A stretch of DNA of 7,394 nucleotides from the NCBI GenBank assembly GCA_016463455.1, contig JAEMRG010000013.1, positions 9,224 to 16,617 of the forward strand, given 5' to 3'. The stretch is from Rhodoferax sp. (lineage in GTDB: Bacteria > Pseudomonadota > Gammaproteobacteria > Burkholderiales > Burkholderiaceae_C). The position numbers and the translations under genes were made by a program. Below the pieces are notes generated by a model. The model was not told the DNA's origin, searched no databases, and saw only the letters and a program-made list of their open reading frames with translations. Positions 5,963 through 7,394 of the stretch are shown here, piece by piece; within the stretch, counting starts at the first letter, position 1; every line of letters starts with the position of its first letter.

Positions 5963-6559
5963 CTAGCCCGCCTGCGTCACATCCACCCCAAACTCCAGCG
6001 CCGCATCCATCAGCGTCTCGATCTGTCCGCGTGCGTAGGTGCTGAAGTAATAGGCGTGGAAATGCTGCGCATCCACACGGTGCAGCAAGCAAGGGATGTG
6101 GTGGTGGCCGGTGAGGGCGAAACTGCCCTTGTCAAAGGCGGCCGGCCGAAAGTCCAGTGCGTAGAGTTTGGACAGGGCGTCCACCGCTTTTTCGCCATGC
6201 ACGCTCACGCGTACGCGGGCGTGGCTCAGGTCTAGCACGGCGCCCAGGTCGGCGCTGATGTGCTGGCGCAGCAGGCCGACGCGGTCGCTCGGGGCTTGGT
6301 TGGTATCCCCTACCAGTAAAAACTCAAACGGACCGCTGCGCATCAAAGTGCCCAGCGAGCACTGCACTAGCTGGCCGGTGTGCAGCGGCGGATCGCAGTC
6401 CAGGGCGCGGTGCAGCGCGCTGCTGAGCGCACCGATGCTGCTGGACCAGGTGCTGATTTGCGTCAGGTTGGAGAGCTTTTGTACGCGCAAGTGCACTTGC
6501 AACTGGCCGCTGCGCGTGGGCTGGCTGCGGGTGGTGGGGGCTGCGGTGAAATTAGACAC
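5963..6559 (-). CDS. soxG: Sarcosine oxidase gamma subunit
   Basis: The gamma subunit of heterotetrameric sarcosine oxidase (SoxBDAG), which demethylates sarcosine to glycine, making hydrogen peroxide and, with tetrahydrofolate, 5,10-methylene-tetrahydrofolate. At 198 residues it has the usual length. The family region runs from about 78 to 195: FEFLLVGD, LGAVLDLSHARVRVSVHGEKAVDALSK split around 105-131, ALDFRPAAFDKGSFALTGHH (134-153) and the C-terminal STYARGQIETLMDAALEFG. The frame is open upstream to an ATG at 6736, but that stretch is basic, unlike the family, and lies over soxA. I chose GTG at 6559 because AAGGAG (6569-6574) is nine bases upstream and soxG commonly overlaps soxA slightly, here by 8 nt. 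The N-terminal 40 residues are poorly conserved. Confidence 0.9.
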   Translation of the reverse strand: MSNFTAAPTTRSQPTRSGQLQVHLRVQKLSNLTQISTWSSSIGALSSALHRALDCDPPLHTGQLVQCSLGTLMRSGPFEFLLVGDTNQAPSDRVGLLRQHISADLGAVLDLSHARVRVSVHGEKAVDALSKLYALDFRPAAFDKGSFALTGHHHIPCLLHRVDAQHFHAYYFSTYARGQIETLMDAALEFGVDVTQAG

Positions 6560-7394
6560 GGTAACGCACTCCTTGCGGGTCGATAAAGCAGGGCTCGACC
6601 ACGCGCAGCCGGTATTGCCGGCCCGTCGCCGGCGATGCCGCGACCACTTCCTGGCCCACATGCGCGGTACCGCCTTGCAGCAGGCCCAGGGCGATGGCCT
6701 TGCCCACGGTTTTGCTAAAGGTGGTGGACGTGACATGGCCGCGCCCGTGGCCGCTTATTGCATCATCGGCAAAAAACAAAATAGAGCCATTGCTGGGCGG
6801 CTGCGCTGGGTCCACGGCTTCCAGCCCGACCAGGCTAGGCCGGTCCGGCTTTTGTAAATGGGGGCTGTGGCTGAGCGCCTTGCCCCAAAAGTCTTTAGTC
6901 TGGCTGGCCATGCGGCCCGCGCCCATATCGCCCAAGGTGGTGCGGCCATCCATCTCCGAGCCCACGACATGGCCTTTTTCGATCCGCAATGAACCCAGCG
7001 CTTCCAGCCCGTAAGGCCGCAGTTGCCAGGGCTTGCCCGCTTCCATCAGGTGTTCCCACACCGCTAGACCGTGGTGCGTGGGCACAAAGATTTCGTAAGC
7101 CAGTTCACCCGAGAAAGTCAGGCGCAGTATGCGCAGCGCCACGCCCGCCAAGGGGCCTTGGCCTTGGGTATCCAGGAGGCCCATAAAGGGCAGTGCGGCA
7201 TCGCCAAAGTCCAGGTACGGGAAGGCCGCTTGCAGCACTTCGCGCGTACGCGGTCCGGCAATACTCATGGCCGCCCATTGGTCGGTGACGGATGCCACGG
7301 TCACGCGCAACTCGGGCCAGACCACTTGCAGCAAAAATTCCAGATGGCTCATCACCTTGGCCGCTTGCGCGGTGGTGGTCGTCATGAAAAACTG
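6552..7394 (-). CDS. soxA: Sarcosine oxidase alpha subunit, C-terminal part (5' end beyond the window)
   Basis: The frame is open to the right edge, so the ATG at 7385 is internal: the preceding codons read QFF, giving FFMTTTTAQAAKVM, a hallmark of the aminomethyltransferase (GcvT-like) region of SoxA. The 280 residues seen cover about the last quarter to third of a protein that normally has about 950-1000. Motifs in order are MTTTTAQAAKVM, SVTDQWAAMSIAGPRTREVL, LTFSGELAYEIFVP, LRIEKGHVVGSEMDGRTTLGD, GHVTSTTFSKTVGKAIALGL and VVEPCFIDPQGVRY at the end. This domain takes the methyl-derived one-carbon unit onto tetrahydrofolate. It is followed directly by soxG with an 8-nt overlap. The NAD- and ferredoxin-like parts, soxB and soxD are not visible. 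An alternative is another GcvT-type protein, but the MTTTT start block and soxG next door make SoxA much more likely. Confidence 0.93.
   Translation of the reverse strand, partial: QFFMTTTTAQAAKVMSHLEFLLQVVWPELRVTVASVTDQWAAMSIAGPRTREVLQAAFPYLDFGDAALPFMGLLDTQGQGPLAGVALRILRLTFSGELAYEIFVPTHHGLAVWEHLMEAGKPWQLRPYGLEALGSLRIEKGHVVGSEMDGRTTLGDMGAGRMASQTKDFWGKALSHSPHLQKPDRPSLVGLEAVDPAQPPSNGSILFFADDAISGHGRGHVTSTTFSKTVGKAIALGLLQGGTAHVGQEVVAASPATGRQYRLRVVEPCFIDPQGVRYRV
6569..6574 (-). promoter_or_regulatory. Ribosome binding site of soxG
   Basis: AAGGAG on the minus strand inside the end of soxA, nine bases before the GTG at 6559. It decides the soxG start in favour of this GTG over the distant in-frame ATG. 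Confidence 0.65.

Noticed and set aside
6560..6736. N-terminal extension of soxG to an upstream ATG
   Set aside because: The stretch is basic and unlike the family, overlaps conserved soxA codons, and a good ribosome binding site marks GTG at 6559.
6168..6857. Plus-strand open frame of 229 codons over soxG and soxA
   Set aside because: Antisense to both sox genes and crosses their junction; no domain signature.
7383..7385. ATG at 7385 as the start of a free-standing GcvT-like protein
   Set aside because: The frame stays open to the window edge and the preceding FF plus MTTTT block is internal in SoxA proteins, so this is a truncated view of a longer gene.

Overview
The window looks like ordinary chromosome from a betaproteobacterium, probably Burkholderiales and close to Comamonadaceae. 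The basis is the moderately high GC, a fused PabB-PabC gene, a DmdB/AlkK-type acyl-CoA ligase, a class IV-like HDAC-family deacylase and a DUF423 protein next to sarcosine oxidase genes. This placement rests on recognising protein families by eye, not on a search.

Layout. Left part, minus strand: the 5' three-quarters or more of a bifunctional pabBC gene (p-aminobenzoate synthesis for folate) runs off the left edge. Upstream of it, on the same strand and 129 nt away, is a complete acyl-CoA ligase gene. Centre: a 272-nt intergenic region separates the ligase (minus) from a plus-strand YdcF/DUF218 membrane protein. It is the only part of the window dense in regulatory-looking sequence. It holds a good minus-strand sigma70-type promoter (TTGACC-17-TAATAG), a weaker plus-strand promoter facing it, a perfect 10-bp palindrome (AAACGCGTTT) at both predicted start sites, a weaker copy of that palindrome nearer the ligase start, and a bulged hairpin in the ligase leader. 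Right part, minus strand, in transcription order: the 3' end of soxA (enters from the right edge), soxG, a DUF423 membrane protein, and an HDAC-family deacylase that converges tail to tail with ydcF, 23 nt apart.

How they may work together. SoxA and SoxG belong to the heterotetrameric sarcosine oxidase, which oxidises sarcosine and passes the one-carbon unit to tetrahydrofolate. PabBC makes the p-aminobenzoate part of that folate, but it is far away and has its own transcription unit. The acyl-CoA ligase activates a medium/long-chain or methylthio-propionate-like acid. Its main promoter carries a palindrome matching the PsrA-type fatty-acid-responsive consensus (G/C)AAAC-N2-4-GTTT(G/C). The ligase ends in the PX4GK motif whose lysine is often acyl-regulated in this superfamily, and an HDAC-type deacylase is encoded nearby; a functional link is only inference.

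No mobile element, CRISPR array, tRNA, rRNA or pseudogene was seen, and I see no clear novel multi-gene system. The most worthwhile leads are the control region at 3380-3651 and the deacylase/DUF423 pair attached to the end of the sarcosine oxidase operon.
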